Below are positions 18,614 through 26,785 of a DNA stretch of 64,000 nucleotides, in pieces. Every line of letters starts with the position of its first letter. Position 1 is the stretch's first letter. Both the position numbers and the translations under genes were made by a program. Under the pieces are notes generated by a model. It made no database searches. It was not told where the DNA came from and saw nothing but the letters and a program-made list of their open reading frames with translations. Origin of the DNA: an uncultured Paracoccaceae bacterium (GTDB taxonomy: Bacteria; Pseudomonadota; Alphaproteobacteria; Rhodobacterales; Rhodobacteraceae); NCBI GenBank assembly GCA_947493745.1, contig CANLSM010000017.1:1-64000 (forward strand), read 5' to 3'.

Positions 18614-19057
18614 ACAAATTTCCGGAGGCGTGAGATTGGCCAGCAACAATTAGGAAACCGATCCTAGAATTTGTTCAAAAATCATGCCTCCCGTTGTCGT
18701 TGCCGGATTTGTGTTCGATGTAAGCTGGATTTTTGCTCTGGACGGCTTTGAGATCCATCCAAGCATTAAGATAAATTATTGATTTATAACATTTTTGCAT
18801 CGAAAATACCGGTATGCATAATTGGAATGGGTAGATGCCGAATTCTCATGAAACTATGGCTTTTTCATGGTTGTTGAAAACGGTTACACCTGCAATGGTT
18901 TTCGGTAGAAAATGAATTGATTCGGACATTCTGCTGCTGCTGAATAATTCGATCAACATAGGTGTTTTTTGAATCCAGTTTTTCACTTCTGGTAATGGGT
19001 ATTCTTTTTTAAAGGGCGGATACAATTTAGCACTTTGTGTTAGATGAAGGGGCAACG
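18614..19057. other. AT-rich leader region of the T3SS island
   Basis: No gene seen. Base composition turns clearly AT-rich from about 18650 to 19030, unlike the GC-rich surroundings, which marks the left edge of the T3SS island. The GAAGGGG before ATG 19058 is the regulator's ribosome binding site. Confidence 0.6.
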
Positions 19058-19687
19058 ATGGACCACAGATCAGCAATTGTTATTGCAGATAGTCACGAGA
19101 TTATTCGCGAAGGTATTGCCAGCCGATTGGTGGAGTCCTGTGAAGTGGACGTGGTTGCCGAAGCATCGGACGGATACAGCGCGATCAAGGCCTGCCGACA
19201 GCATAATCCGGAAATTCTTCTCATGGATCTGTCCCTGACCCGGCCGTCCGGACCAGAGACGCTCACCAAGATAAGGCAGAGCAATCCCGATCTGAAGGTG
19301 GTCGTCCTGTCGTCGGATGCGAGCATATCGAATGCCTTCTTCGTTCTGTCGAGAGGGGCGATCGGGTTCATGCCGAAGCAAGCCAAGGGCATGGATTTCG
19401 TGAACGCAATCCGTGCCGCGCAGAGCGGATACACCTATCTGCCGATGGATTTCCTGAAAGAGTTTGTGCGCTCGCGCCGCAACCTTACGCGAACGGGAAA
19501 CATCTTCGGGCTGTCACCGCGGGAGATCGAGATACTGGAGGCCTGTGTGAACGGGCAAACCGCCAAGGAGGTGGCGCAGAACTTTGACATAAGTGTTCGA
19601 ACGGTGGAGACGCACAGAAACAGTATTTACAAGAAGACATCCTGCAAATGCTTCAAGGAACTGGCGAGCATCGTGACCGCGATGTGA
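19058..19687 (+). CDS. NarL/FixJ-type response regulator with intact receiver
   Basis: A 209-residue two-domain regulator. The receiver (1-120) keeps its switch residues: acidic D11, phosphoacceptor D57 in LLMDLS, S85 and K107 in MPKQ. The C-terminal LuxR HTH reads LSPREIEILEACVNGQTAKE and ISVRTVETHRNSIY. ATG 19058 with GAAGGGG upstream is preferred to the GTG at 19037. It sits directly before the T3SS operons, and no cognate kinase gene is adjacent. A close paralogue at 35767 has lost D57, S85 and K107. It is the likely activator of the island, probably at the CTACGTAG elements (inference). Confidence 0.9.
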   Translation: MDHRSAIVIADSHEIIREGIASRLVESCEVDVVAEASDGYSAIKACRQHNPEILLMDLSLTRPSGPETLTKIRQSNPDLKVVVLSSDASISNAFFVLSRGAIGFMPKQAKGMDFVNAIRAAQSGYTYLPMDFLKEFVRSRRNLTRTGNIFGLSPREIEILEACVNGQTAKEVAQNFDISVRTVETHRNSIYKKTSCKCFKELASIVTAM

Positions 19688-19758
19688 CCGGACCTTCACT
19701 CCTATTTGGTAAGATATGACGCTGGCCATACGTAAGACCACGAGAAAGTCTGCGTGGA

Positions 19759-19778
19759 CTACGTAGAAATGCAGGTAG
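19759..19778 (+). promoter_or_regulatory. CTACGTAG element before the nolB-position gene
   Basis: CTACGTAG (19759-19766) followed six bases after its first seven by the imperfect half CAGGTAG (19772-19778); a related ATACGTAAG lies at about 19729-19737. It is 97 bases before the first structural gene of the T3SS cluster. Confidence 0.5.
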
Positions 19779-19855
19779 TCCGGGTTAGTCCGTTGAAGCG
19801 GTATGAGATGTAAGCTTCCGACGGTTGGCCTGTCCTGAGCAGGTCCTTGTCAAAA

Positions 19856-20638
19856 ATGTGTGCAACCATGTCAAAAATCGACGAAACCCGTTCTCAATCG
19901 GGCATCGATATTCTGGAAACGCTACCGGAAAACCAAAAATCACGTCTGTTGGATGAATTCGACATCCTTGGCTTCGATTTCCCCGACAGTATTCAGTTCG
20001 GCGCCTCCACCCCGTTGAAAGGGCGAACGGTCTCGGCTGCCGACCAGCTGGAAGTCGAGGATGTCGGGCGGCGTGCTCTGAACAGCTTTCGCAATTTCGC
20101 GGCAACACCGGACGGGCCCGGAGCCCTGGCAACCGCGCTCGATGGACTGATGCCCGGTCAACGGGATCTTGCGCAGCAGACCCAGGTTGATCTCGTCGTG
20201 GATCAACTGTTGCAGGATCGGAGCCTTGAGAGTGATCTCGCCGCTGAACGGTTTCAACCCCCGGGGTTTAGAGCCGTAAAGACAGGTGACAGATCAGAAA
20301 TCATGAACGGCCCGACCGAGACTGTCCTGCCCGAGACCCTTGATGCGGCAATGGTTATGGATGATGCGGGGCGTAGCCAGATCCTGTTATCGGCGGATCT
20401 CGGTTTTCGTGATGCCCAACTGGCGGCGCAGGATATGATCGCACAGTCTTTCGCTCAGTATGCCGAGGCAAGCGGCGTCCCGGTTGCGCCCGGCAATGTC
20501 GCAGCCAGGCTAGCCAGCGCGGTTCGCAATCAGGTAGATGAACCCGAGAAGCCGGGCGATGCCTCCGATCCCGCGATGGTTCGCTTTGAAGGCAAGGTCA
20601 TCGAGGCGAGAAGCCAGATGCCGGCATCCGATCTTTAG
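19856..20638 (+). CDS. T3SS-associated protein in the nolB position
   Basis: A 260-residue, acidic, mostly helical protein without signal peptide or membrane segment; I recognise no domain. Its place immediately before sctJ is that of nolB in rhizobial T3SS clusters, though this protein is longer than NolB. It could be a secreted component, a chaperone-like factor or a rod-related protein. Starts at 19847 (TTG), 19856 (ATG) and 19868 (ATG) are all possible and none has a strong ribosome binding site. A hairpin and a separate promoter element separate it from sctJ. Confidence 0.65.
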   Translation: MCATMSKIDETRSQSGIDILETLPENQKSRLLDEFDILGFDFPDSIQFGASTPLKGRTVSAADQLEVEDVGRRALNSFRNFAATPDGPGALATALDGLMPGQRDLAQQTQVDLVVDQLLQDRSLESDLAAERFQPPGFRAVKTGDRSEIMNGPTETVLPETLDAAMVMDDAGRSQILLSADLGFRDAQLAAQDMIAQSFAQYAEASGVPVAPGNVAARLASAVRNQVDEPEKPGDASDPAMVRFEGKVIEARSQMPASDL

Positions 20639-20662
20639 GGTGAGCCGTTAAAGCCACGCATG

Positions 20663-20688
20663 CCGGGGATCCGAAGAGGATGCCCCGG
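20663..20688 (+). terminator. GC-rich hairpin between the nolB-position gene and sctJ
   Basis: CCGGGGATCC (20663-20672) pairs with GGATGCCCCGG (20678-20688) with one bulge and a GAAGA loop, 25 bases after the stop. There is no T-run. It may terminate or slow transcription before the sctJ promoter region. Confidence 0.45.
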
Positions 20689-20739
20689 GCAGCGCCCCGG
20701 ACCGGTTCACGTGTCCTGAGGTGCCCGTCACAAGTAAGC

Positions 20740-20779
20740 CTACGCAGTTCTCTAGGTACATAACATCTAACTTGCGTAG
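20740..20779 (+). promoter_or_regulatory. CTACGCAGTTCTC element before sctJ
   Basis: CTACGCAGTTCTC (20740-20752) matches the element at 39804-39792 (minus strand) in 12 of 13 bases and the one at 35596 closely. A TAGGTAC follows at 20753 and an inverted TGCGTAG at 20773-20779. It lies about 150 bases before the sctJ start. Confidence 0.5.
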
Positions 20780-20891
20780 CGAGCCCAATTCCCGCCACCC
20801 CCGATTGCTCCCATACCTCTTCAAAGCGGATCGATCCCGATCCTCTTCGAATCCACGGACCCGGTGTCCGGCAAAACGTTAGGACTGTCAG

Positions 20892-21677
20892 ATGGGGGCA
20901 TCTATCAAAGGTAACGGGGCTCGCGCGTTTCTTCTGCTGGGCATTCTTCTGGTCGCTGGCTGCAAGGAGGTCGTCTATTCCGGCCTCTCGGAGGTCGAGG
21001 CCAATGAGATGGTCGCGATCCTGGAAGCGTCGGGCATCTCATCGGGGCGCGAACGGGACAAGGACGGGGTCTATTCCCTGCTTGTCGAGGGCGCTGATGT
21101 GGCACCTGCCATCACCATTCTCAAGACCGAGGGCTACCCGCGCAAGAAGTTCAGGTCCATGGGCGATATCTTCAGTGCAGAGGGCATTGTCGGTACACCT
21201 TTCGAGGAGCGGGCGCGTTTCATCTATGCCCTGAATGAGGAGCTTTCCCGCACGATCTCGACCATCAGCGGGGTGCGCAGCGCGCGTGTGCACATCATGC
21301 TTCCGGCCACGTCCCGGTTCGACAGGGATGCGAAATCCTCCCGCGCTTCTGTGACGATCCACTTCGAGGAAGAATTCGCGGCACAGCAATTTGTGCCCAC
21401 GATCAAGACCCTCGTTGCCCACAGCGTGCCGAACCTGGAATACGAGAATGTTGCCGTGGCGCTTTTCCCGGTGGGTGGTGCCTCTGTCGTCCGTATAGAG
21501 CGCCCGTTGCCGGGGAACGCAGCCAATGCGGCCACGATAGATGGCAGCGGTCTGTTGCCCTCCATCCCGGCGGGGATCTTCGGCCCATCGGCGAACACAC
21601 TTCTTCTGGGTCTTGCTGTCCTGCTTCTCCCGCTGACGGTGTTCAGGTCCCTGCGCAGACGGCTCGGTGGCCGGTGA
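20892..21677 (+). CDS. sctJ: SctJ, T3SS inner-membrane ring lipoprotein
   Basis: A 261-residue YscJ/HrcJ/RhcJ-family protein. It has a lipoprotein signal with lipobox LVAGC (Cys24), two periplasmic ring-building motifs (YSGLSEVEANEMVAIL and YALNEELSRTISTISGVRSARVHIMLP), and a C-terminal transmembrane helix (about residues 236-252) followed by an Arg-rich tail. It forms the inner-membrane ring with SctD. It opens the sctJKLNOQRSTU operon, in which nearly all genes overlap by one to four bases. Confidence 0.96.
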   Translation: MGASIKGNGARAFLLLGILLVAGCKEVVYSGLSEVEANEMVAILEASGISSGRERDKDGVYSLLVEGADVAPAITILKTEGYPRKKFRSMGDIFSAEGIVGTPFEERARFIYALNEELSRTISTISGVRSARVHIMLPATSRFDRDAKSSRASVTIHFEEEFAAQQFVPTIKTLVAHSVPNLEYENVAVALFPVGGASVVRIERPLPGNAANAATIDGSGLLPSIPAGIFGPSANTLLLGLAVLLLPLTVFRSLRRRLGGR

Positions 21678-22315
21678 TGACAACGTCACTAGCACCAGCC
21701 GTCGAAGACGTCAGCTCCAGGCTTGCCGCGCTTCTGAACACGTCGCTTGAGCGTATCAACAGCAAGTATCTCCGTGTCTGGCATCCCGGCATCGATGATG
21801 TGGATCTGCGCGCCGAGATGCAAACGAACCCGCGTCTCCACGACCGCATTCTGTCGGATATCCTGCAGCGCATCCAGTCAGGCATCGGCGATGAACTTGA
21901 GCCGTTCGAGGAAGAGCCGTTGCTTCTGACAGCCCTTCAGATGGACCAGCAGGATCTGTTTCAGGCGCTCGGTCTTGCGTGGAACGCCAATCTTCTGTCG
22001 CGAATGGCCCTTTGTGGCACGTCCCGCTTGGAACTTTCGGACATCCCGCGGGAAGAGGTGCGCCGCGCGCTGAGATATCGCGCGCTTGCCTGTCAACGCA
22101 TGGAAGACGGGTCAAAGGCTCTTGCCGAGATGCGCAATGACGGCCTCGTCTGCTTTCTCTGCTGGCTGCATACCCTGCCAAGCGGCGTGGTCGCCCGGGT
22201 CAAGCTCTGTCTGCCGGATTGCCGCAGCCTGCCCGACAAACTGCGTCCGGAGGTGCAGGCAGCGCTCTGCCGCAAGGTGCTGGCCGATCTCTGTGAGCAG
22301 GAGGCTCCGGAATGA
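21677..22315 (+). CDS. sctK: SctK-position protein (NolU-like)
   Basis: A 212-residue cytoplasmic protein, Leu- and Arg-rich. Its start ATG overlaps the sctJ stop by one base (TGATG). In rhizobial clusters the gene between rhcJ and nolV is nolU, about the same length and now equated with SctK of the sorting platform, which links SctD and SctQ. Sequence-level recognition is weak: the initial KYLRVWHPGI-like segment and the mostly helical make-up fit. The call therefore leans on position and length. Confidence 0.7.
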   Translation: MTTSLAPAVEDVSSRLAALLNTSLERINSKYLRVWHPGIDDVDLRAEMQTNPRLHDRILSDILQRIQSGIGDELEPFEEEPLLLTALQMDQQDLFQALGLAWNANLLSRMALCGTSRLELSDIPREEVRRALRYRALACQRMEDGSKALAEMRNDGLVCFLCWLHTLPSGVVARVKLCLPDCRSLPDKLRPEVQAALCRKVLADLCEQEAPE

Positions 22316-22980
22316 GCACATCAACCCCGGGACGCATGGTGGCGCGTCGTATCAGTCGCGATGACGCGGTGGAGCGGATTGCAGCGACCGAGACTTTGAG
22401 TGCGGCCCGTCTCAAGGCTGAAGAAATAATCCGGAAGGCGACACTCCACTCCGATCAGTTGCGCGCGGAGGCTGAGGAGGAAGCCGAACGGTGTCGGAAC
22501 ACCATCTACGAGATCGCCGATGCGGAGCTTCTGGAGTTCGTCAACACCGCGCGGGTCGAGAAGAGCGCCCAGGCGTTTGTCGAGATACTTTCGGCCTCGT
22601 CGCGATTGCAACAAGAGTTCGATGCGCTTCAGCCCTGGCTGGTTGAGCTGGTGATGGGCTCGGTGCGTCAGATCATTGGTGAGCTTTCACCCGACGAGCG
22701 CATGCGCCGGATCATAGATGTGGGCATGTCCGAAACCCGGACGCGCTGGAACCTGATGCTGCGGGTTCATCCCGACATTCAGCACGATATGGAAGTTCTG
22801 CTCGCCAAATACAGTGACCGGTTTAAGACCATCGTGGAAGTGCAGTCCGATGCCGATATGGATGCCGGCGGTTGCGTTCTGGTCGGGGCGGGTGGTGTGC
22901 TGGACCTGGGTCTTGAAACACAGTTATCGGAGCTTGAGAAGGTTCTGGAAAGCTCGCTGGTCGAAGAGTGTCCGGCATGA
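22312..22980 (+). CDS. sctL: SctL, T3SS stator protein
   Basis: A 222-residue protein of the YscL/FliH/NolV family. A charged helical N-terminus (RLKAEEIIRKATLHSDQLRA, then EAEEEAERCRNTIYEIADAEL) forms the coiled coil, and the C-terminal ATPase-binding domain has VDIGMSE-like and GGCVLVGAGGVLDLGLETQLSEL segments. It anchors and regulates the SctN ATPase. ATGA overlaps join it to sctK and sctN. Confidence 0.92.
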   Translation: MSTSTPGRMVARRISRDDAVERIAATETLSAARLKAEEIIRKATLHSDQLRAEAEEEAERCRNTIYEIADAELLEFVNTARVEKSAQAFVEILSASSRLQQEFDALQPWLVELVMGSVRQIIGELSPDERMRRIIDVGMSETRTRWNLMLRVHPDIQHDMEVLLAKYSDRFKTIVEVQSDADMDAGGCVLVGAGGVLDLGLETQLSELEKVLESSLVEECPA

Positions 22981-24329
22981 CCAGTGTCGAGGATATTCTG
23001 GAACCGCGAACCGGGCTGCAGCGTCAGATTGGGGACCTCTCCTCCAGATTGGCAGGCAGGTCGTTGCGGCCTCGCTATGGTGAACTGCTGGATATTCGCG
23101 GCCCGGTGATGCGCGTCGCCCTCGACCGGGCCCATATCGGTGATATCTGTCGGGTGCGACAGTCAGGGCGGGCGCGTGAAACCCTGGGCGAGGTTATCGG
23201 TGTCGAAAAATCCATGGCCCTGCTCAGCCCCTTTGGCAGTACGCAAGGCCTCTCGGCGGGTGCCTATGTCTATCCCGGTCAGGGGGCCTTGCGGGTTCCG
23301 GTCGGACCGTCGCTCTTTGGCCGGGTTCTTGATGGTCTGGGCCGGGTTATCGACGATGGCCCTCCTCTGGCTGCGGATATCAAGACCCGTCCGGCCCGTG
23401 GCGAGGCGCCCGAGCCGATGACCCGCCCGCTGATAGAAGAGCCGCTGGCCACCGGATTGCGGGCCGTCGACGGGCTGACAACACTGGGGCGCGGCCAGAG
23501 GGTCGGGATCTTCGGGCCGCCCGGAACGGGGAAATCCTCGCTTCTGGCCGCCCTTGCCAGCCATTGCGAGGCAGATGCCATCGTCATCGGGCTAATCGGT
23601 GAGCGGGGTCGCGAGGTGCGCGAGTTTCTCGACCGGAACCTGCCGAAATCCGAGCGTGGCCGGGTCATTGTCGTTGCGGCAACATCTGATCGCTCGCCGA
23701 TGGAGCGGGTCTATGGCTCACATGTCGCAACGGCGATTGCCGAGGATCTGAGGGACCGTGGCAAGTCGGTTCTTCTGATGATCGACAGCCTGACGCGGGT
23801 TGCCCGGGCGTTGCGAGAGGTTGGTCTGGCCGCAGGAGAGACGCCGACACGGCGTGGCTATCCGGCGTCCGTCTACCCCGCATTGCCGGCGCTGATCGAG
23901 CGAGCCGGTCGAGGTGTTCACGGGGACATTACCGCCGTCTATACGGTTCTTGTCGAGGGTGACGGTGAGGGCGACCCGATCGCCGAAGAGGCGCGAAGCC
24001 TGACTGACGGCCACATCACGCTAAGCGCGCGCGTGGCGGATGCCGGGCGGTATCCAGCGATAGATATCCTGCAAAGCCTGAGCCGGGTCATGTCCGATGT
24101 GGTGACGCCTGAGCACCGGTCCGCCGCCTCTGAAACCCGCAAGCTTCTGGCCAAGTATGAAGAGATCGAGGTCCTGTTGCAGGTCGGTGAGTACCAGAAG
24201 GGCTCCGATCCGGAGGCCGATCGTGCGGTCGAGCGCATTGGGCCCCTGCGCGATTTTCTGACCCAGGATACCCGACACAAAACCACTCTCCCCGACACGA
24301 TCGAGCTGCTTCAGAGGATTGTCCAATGA
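22977..24329 (+). CDS. sctN: SctN, T3SS ATPase
   Basis: A 450-residue F1-beta-like hexameric ATPase that unfolds and delivers substrates. Domains are an N-terminal beta-barrel (1-80), a catalytic core with P-loop GPPGTGKSS (residues 180-188), the GLIGERGREVREF motif, and Walker B VLLMIDSLTR (about 265-274), then a C-terminal helical domain. ATG 22977 overlaps the sctL stop and is preferred to GTG 22968. The P-loop wording is more AAA-like than the common GGxGVGKS form of the family. It is clearly a T3SS rather than flagellar ATPase by context. Confidence 0.96.
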   Translation: MTSVEDILEPRTGLQRQIGDLSSRLAGRSLRPRYGELLDIRGPVMRVALDRAHIGDICRVRQSGRARETLGEVIGVEKSMALLSPFGSTQGLSAGAYVYPGQGALRVPVGPSLFGRVLDGLGRVIDDGPPLAADIKTRPARGEAPEPMTRPLIEEPLATGLRAVDGLTTLGRGQRVGIFGPPGTGKSSLLAALASHCEADAIVIGLIGERGREVREFLDRNLPKSERGRVIVVAATSDRSPMERVYGSHVATAIAEDLRDRGKSVLLMIDSLTRVARALREVGLAAGETPTRRGYPASVYPALPALIERAGRGVHGDITAVYTVLVEGDGEGDPIAEEARSLTDGHITLSARVADAGRYPAIDILQSLSRVMSDVVTPEHRSAASETRKLLAKYEEIEVLLQVGEYQKGSDPEADRAVERIGPLRDFLTQDTRHKTTLPDTIELLQRIVQ

Positions 24330-24808
24330 CCGACTTCAACGACCGATTGAAGAAGCTCCATGCCCTGCGCATGCAGCGGGAGCGCCTGAGCCGGGGCAGG
24401 ATGCTGTTCGCGAAAGGCGAGGTGATCCGCTCGCAGGATGCGGTCGAGGAGGCAAAGCATGTCAGCGAGGAGGTGCGCGGCGAAAGCTACGAGCAGATCC
24501 GTGCCGCGTTGCGAAATGCGGAGAGTGTCCGGGACCCTTCGGCGCGGTTTGCCGGTATTGCCATGACGATGTGGCGCAACCGGAACCGGATAGACGATGC
24601 CGAGGAAGATGTGGTCGAGCGGACCGAGGATGCGGATGCCGCCCGGACCGCCAGCAAGACCGCAGCGCGCAACTACCTTTTGACCCTGAGGGCGAGAACC
24701 AAGTTTGATGCCTTGCTGAACCGGCTGGATCGCGGGATGAAAAGCAGACGCGAGATGCTGTCCGAGGATGAAGTCAGCGAAATCCACATTGTGGATCCGC
24801 TGAGATGA
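24326..24808 (+). CDS. sctO: SctO, T3SS central stalk protein (RhcZ position)
   Basis: A 160-residue, highly charged, almost entirely helical protein with long heptad-like runs rich in Arg, Glu and Lys, as expected of the SctO/FliJ coiled-coil stalk that couples the ATPase to SctV. It overlaps sctN and sctQ by four bases each. The family is poorly conserved in sequence, so the call combines position, size and coiled-coil character; the equivalent rhizobial gene is rhcZ. Confidence 0.85.
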   Translation: MTDFNDRLKKLHALRMQRERLSRGRMLFAKGEVIRSQDAVEEAKHVSEEVRGESYEQIRAALRNAESVRDPSARFAGIAMTMWRNRNRIDDAEEDVVERTEDADAARTASKTAARNYLLTLRARTKFDALLNRLDRGMKSRREMLSEDEVSEIHIVDPLR

Positions 24809-25866
24809 ACCTCATGCTGAACACATTGGACAGCCTCAAGTCCCATCGGACCTTTTCCTACCGGTTGCCGGAAATCTCCGGTGATGATGTGGCCGAGGCC
24901 AATCGACTGGCATTGGCGGCCCCCTCCCTGTCCTTTCCCGTTCTGGACGGTCAGGTCAGTTTCTATCCCCGGCACGGTCATCAGGACGCCGAGACAGCGT
25001 CATGGGAAGAGATCGAGCTGCTGATCGGGGAGGAGCAGTTCTGCCTCCTCTTTGAGACATCCATGCTGGCGACCCTTCTTGCGGCTTCAAAATCACCGCT
25101 CGACATGGACTGTCTGGGTGCGGTCGCTGCCGCGCTGGTTCTGGAGCATGTCCTGAGCGAGACACTGGACCAGCTGGAAGCCGAGCTCGGGCTCGGGATC
25201 AGCATCCTGTCATGTGCGCGAAACAGAGAGTTGCGGTCAGACGGGCGCGCGATCGCGTTCCGCGTCAGATCCGATCATCTGTCAAACCCGAGCGCTGCGC
25301 TGTTGGTGGCCGTTTCATCTTCCGGTCAGCGCTGGCTGGTCGATCTGATCTGCAGCCGACTGGCCCATCCGCCCGAGACCCGCCTCCCCGACATCACCTT
25401 TCCGGCCACGCTGAACAGTCCCATCTTCGAGATGGATGTGGCCGAGATGCGGGCTCTCGGCATCGGTGACCTGGTTCTGCTCGATAAAAGATGGGCCGGG
25501 CTGGGGAGTGCCGAATTTCGCGTCGCGGATCGTCGGTGGGGAAAGGTGCAGCTATGCGACGACACCCTCTATCTCGACGACCTGCCCGACTACGGGGCCA
25601 CATCCAACCGGGAAGCCAAAGACATGTCCATGACCACAGACGAAACCATCAAGCTTGATGATCTGCCCATCACCCTGTCGCTGGAGATCGACCGGAAGGA
25701 CGTCTCGCTTCAGGAGCTTTCGGGCCTTGTCGCCGGCAGCGTTCTTCCGTTTTCCTCGACCGAGCCCGAGAAGGTCAGACTGATGGCGAACGGACGCTTC
25801 TTTGCCGAAGGCGAGTTGATGAAGATCGATCAGCAGATCGGTATCCGACTGACCCGTCTCAAATAG
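24805..25866 (+). CDS. sctQ: SctQ, T3SS cytoplasmic ring (C-ring/pod) protein
   Basis: A 353-residue protein with a divergent N-terminal half and a C-terminal SpoA/FliN-type domain (from about residue 280: LPITLSLEIDRKDVSLQELSGL, then GSVLPFS and ANGRFFAEGELMKIDQQIGIRL). It forms the cytoplasmic sorting platform with SctK and SctL. The gene overlaps sctO and abuts sctR directly. A possible internal start at 25624 would yield the separate C-terminal fragment known from several T3SSs. Confidence 0.93.
   Translation: MNLMLNTLDSLKSHRTFSYRLPEISGDDVAEANRLALAAPSLSFPVLDGQVSFYPRHGHQDAETASWEEIELLIGEEQFCLLFETSMLATLLAASKSPLDMDCLGAVAAALVLEHVLSETLDQLEAELGLGISILSCARNRELRSDGRAIAFRVRSDHLSNPSAALLVAVSSSGQRWLVDLICSRLAHPPETRLPDITFPATLNSPIFEMDVAEMRALGIGDLVLLDKRWAGLGSAEFRVADRRWGKVQLCDDTLYLDDLPDYGATSNREAKDMSMTTDETIKLDDLPITLSLEIDRKDVSLQELSGLVAGSVLPFSSTEPEKVRLMANGRFFAEGELMKIDQQIGIRLTRLK
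25624..25866 (+). other. Possible internally initiated SctQ C-terminal product
   Basis: ATG 25624, in frame within sctQ, has a GGGAAG eight bases upstream and would give an 80-residue protein that is exactly the SpoA domain plus a short linker. Internal SctQ-C translation is documented in Yersinia and Salmonella homologues. Here it is inferred from the start site only. Confidence 0.45.
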
Positions 25867-26508
25867 ATGCCCGAGCTCACCTCACCACTGATCATCGGTT
25901 TCATCGGAAGCTTCTTCCTGGTGGCTGTGCTAACTCTGACTGCATTCGTCAAGATATCGGTGGTCTTCATGATCGTCCGCAATGCCCTTGGCCTTCAACA
26001 GGTGCCGTCAAACATGATCCTGATGGCGCTTGCGCTGTTCCTGTCGGTCTTCATCTCGATGCCGGTGTTTTCCGCCTCGGCGAGTGCTCTGGCTGAAGTC
26101 ACGTTCGAGGCCACGACGCCCGAGGAGTTTCTCGATCTCTGGAGGATCGGGATCGCCCCGTTTCAGCAGTTCCTGCTCACCAATATCGACCCGGTACATC
26201 TTGAGTTCTTCGTCGGCGTCTCAAACGAGATCTGGCGCGGCTCCGGTCTTGTCGGCACCCAGGACGATTTCATCATCCAGGTGCCCGCCTTCATGATCAC
26301 CGAACTGACGCAGGCCTTCGAGATCGGGTTCCTGCTCTACCTTCCGTTCGTCGCCATCGATCTTGCCGTCACAGGCATCCTGATGGCGATGGGGATGCAG
26401 ATGGTGCAACCCAACATCATCTCGGTTCCCTTCAAGCTTCTGATCTTCGTCTTCATCGACGGCTGGTCGAAGCTGGTTGAGGGCCTTGTCATGACATATG
26501 TTGGATAA
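25867..26508 (+). CDS. sctR: SctR, T3SS export apparatus
   Basis: A 213-residue FliP/SctR-family membrane protein with the family segments VLTLTAFVKISVVFMIVRNALG, QQVPSNMILMALALFL, ITELTQAFEIGFLLYLPF and the closing MAMGMQMVQPNIISVPFKLL. It forms the core of the export gate with SctS and SctT. It is encoded back to back with sctQ, with the start codon immediately after the stop. Confidence 0.96.
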   Translation: MPELTSPLIIGFIGSFFLVAVLTLTAFVKISVVFMIVRNALGLQQVPSNMILMALALFLSVFISMPVFSASASALAEVTFEATTPEEFLDLWRIGIAPFQQFLLTNIDPVHLEFFVGVSNEIWRGSGLVGTQDDFIIQVPAFMITELTQAFEIGFLLYLPFVAIDLAVTGILMAMGMQMVQPNIISVPFKLLIFVFIDGWSKLVEGLVMTYVG

Positions 26509-26513
26509 GCGGC

Positions 26514-26783
26514 ATGCATGAGGTCACCTACTCCTCCTATCTTGTCGCCTTCATGATCGATATCGTCATTCTGGCGGGCGTGCCGCTGGGCGTCGCGACG
26601 GTTTGCGGGCTCTTCATTTCGGTGTTTCAGGCGGTCACCCAGATCCAGGACCAGACCCTCAGCCAGACCGTGAAGATCGTGGCCATCGTCGCCGTGCTGC
26701 TTGTCTTCGGTGGTGTCCTGGTCTCACCGCTTGTCAACAGCACCACCAATGTCTTCAACGAGTTCTCGAATGTCGGGCATTAG
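26514..26783 (+). CDS. sctS: SctS, T3SS export apparatus
   Basis: An 89-residue FliQ/SctS-family protein with two transmembrane helices. The typical core reads GLFISVFQAVTQIQDQTLSQ, followed by KIVAIVAVLLVFGG. It starts five bases after sctR and ends two bases before sctT. It packs around the SctR-SctT cone of the export gate. Confidence 0.96.
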   Translation: MHEVTYSSYLVAFMIDIVILAGVPLGVATVCGLFISVFQAVTQIQDQTLSQTVKIVAIVAVLLVFGGVLVSPLVNSTTNVFNEFSNVGH

Positions 26784-26785
26784 GC

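Noticed and set aside
26603-26785. N-terminal extension of sctT
   Set aside because: It lies wholly inside sctS and reads as Arg/His-rich shadow sequence; ATG 26786 fits the family start.
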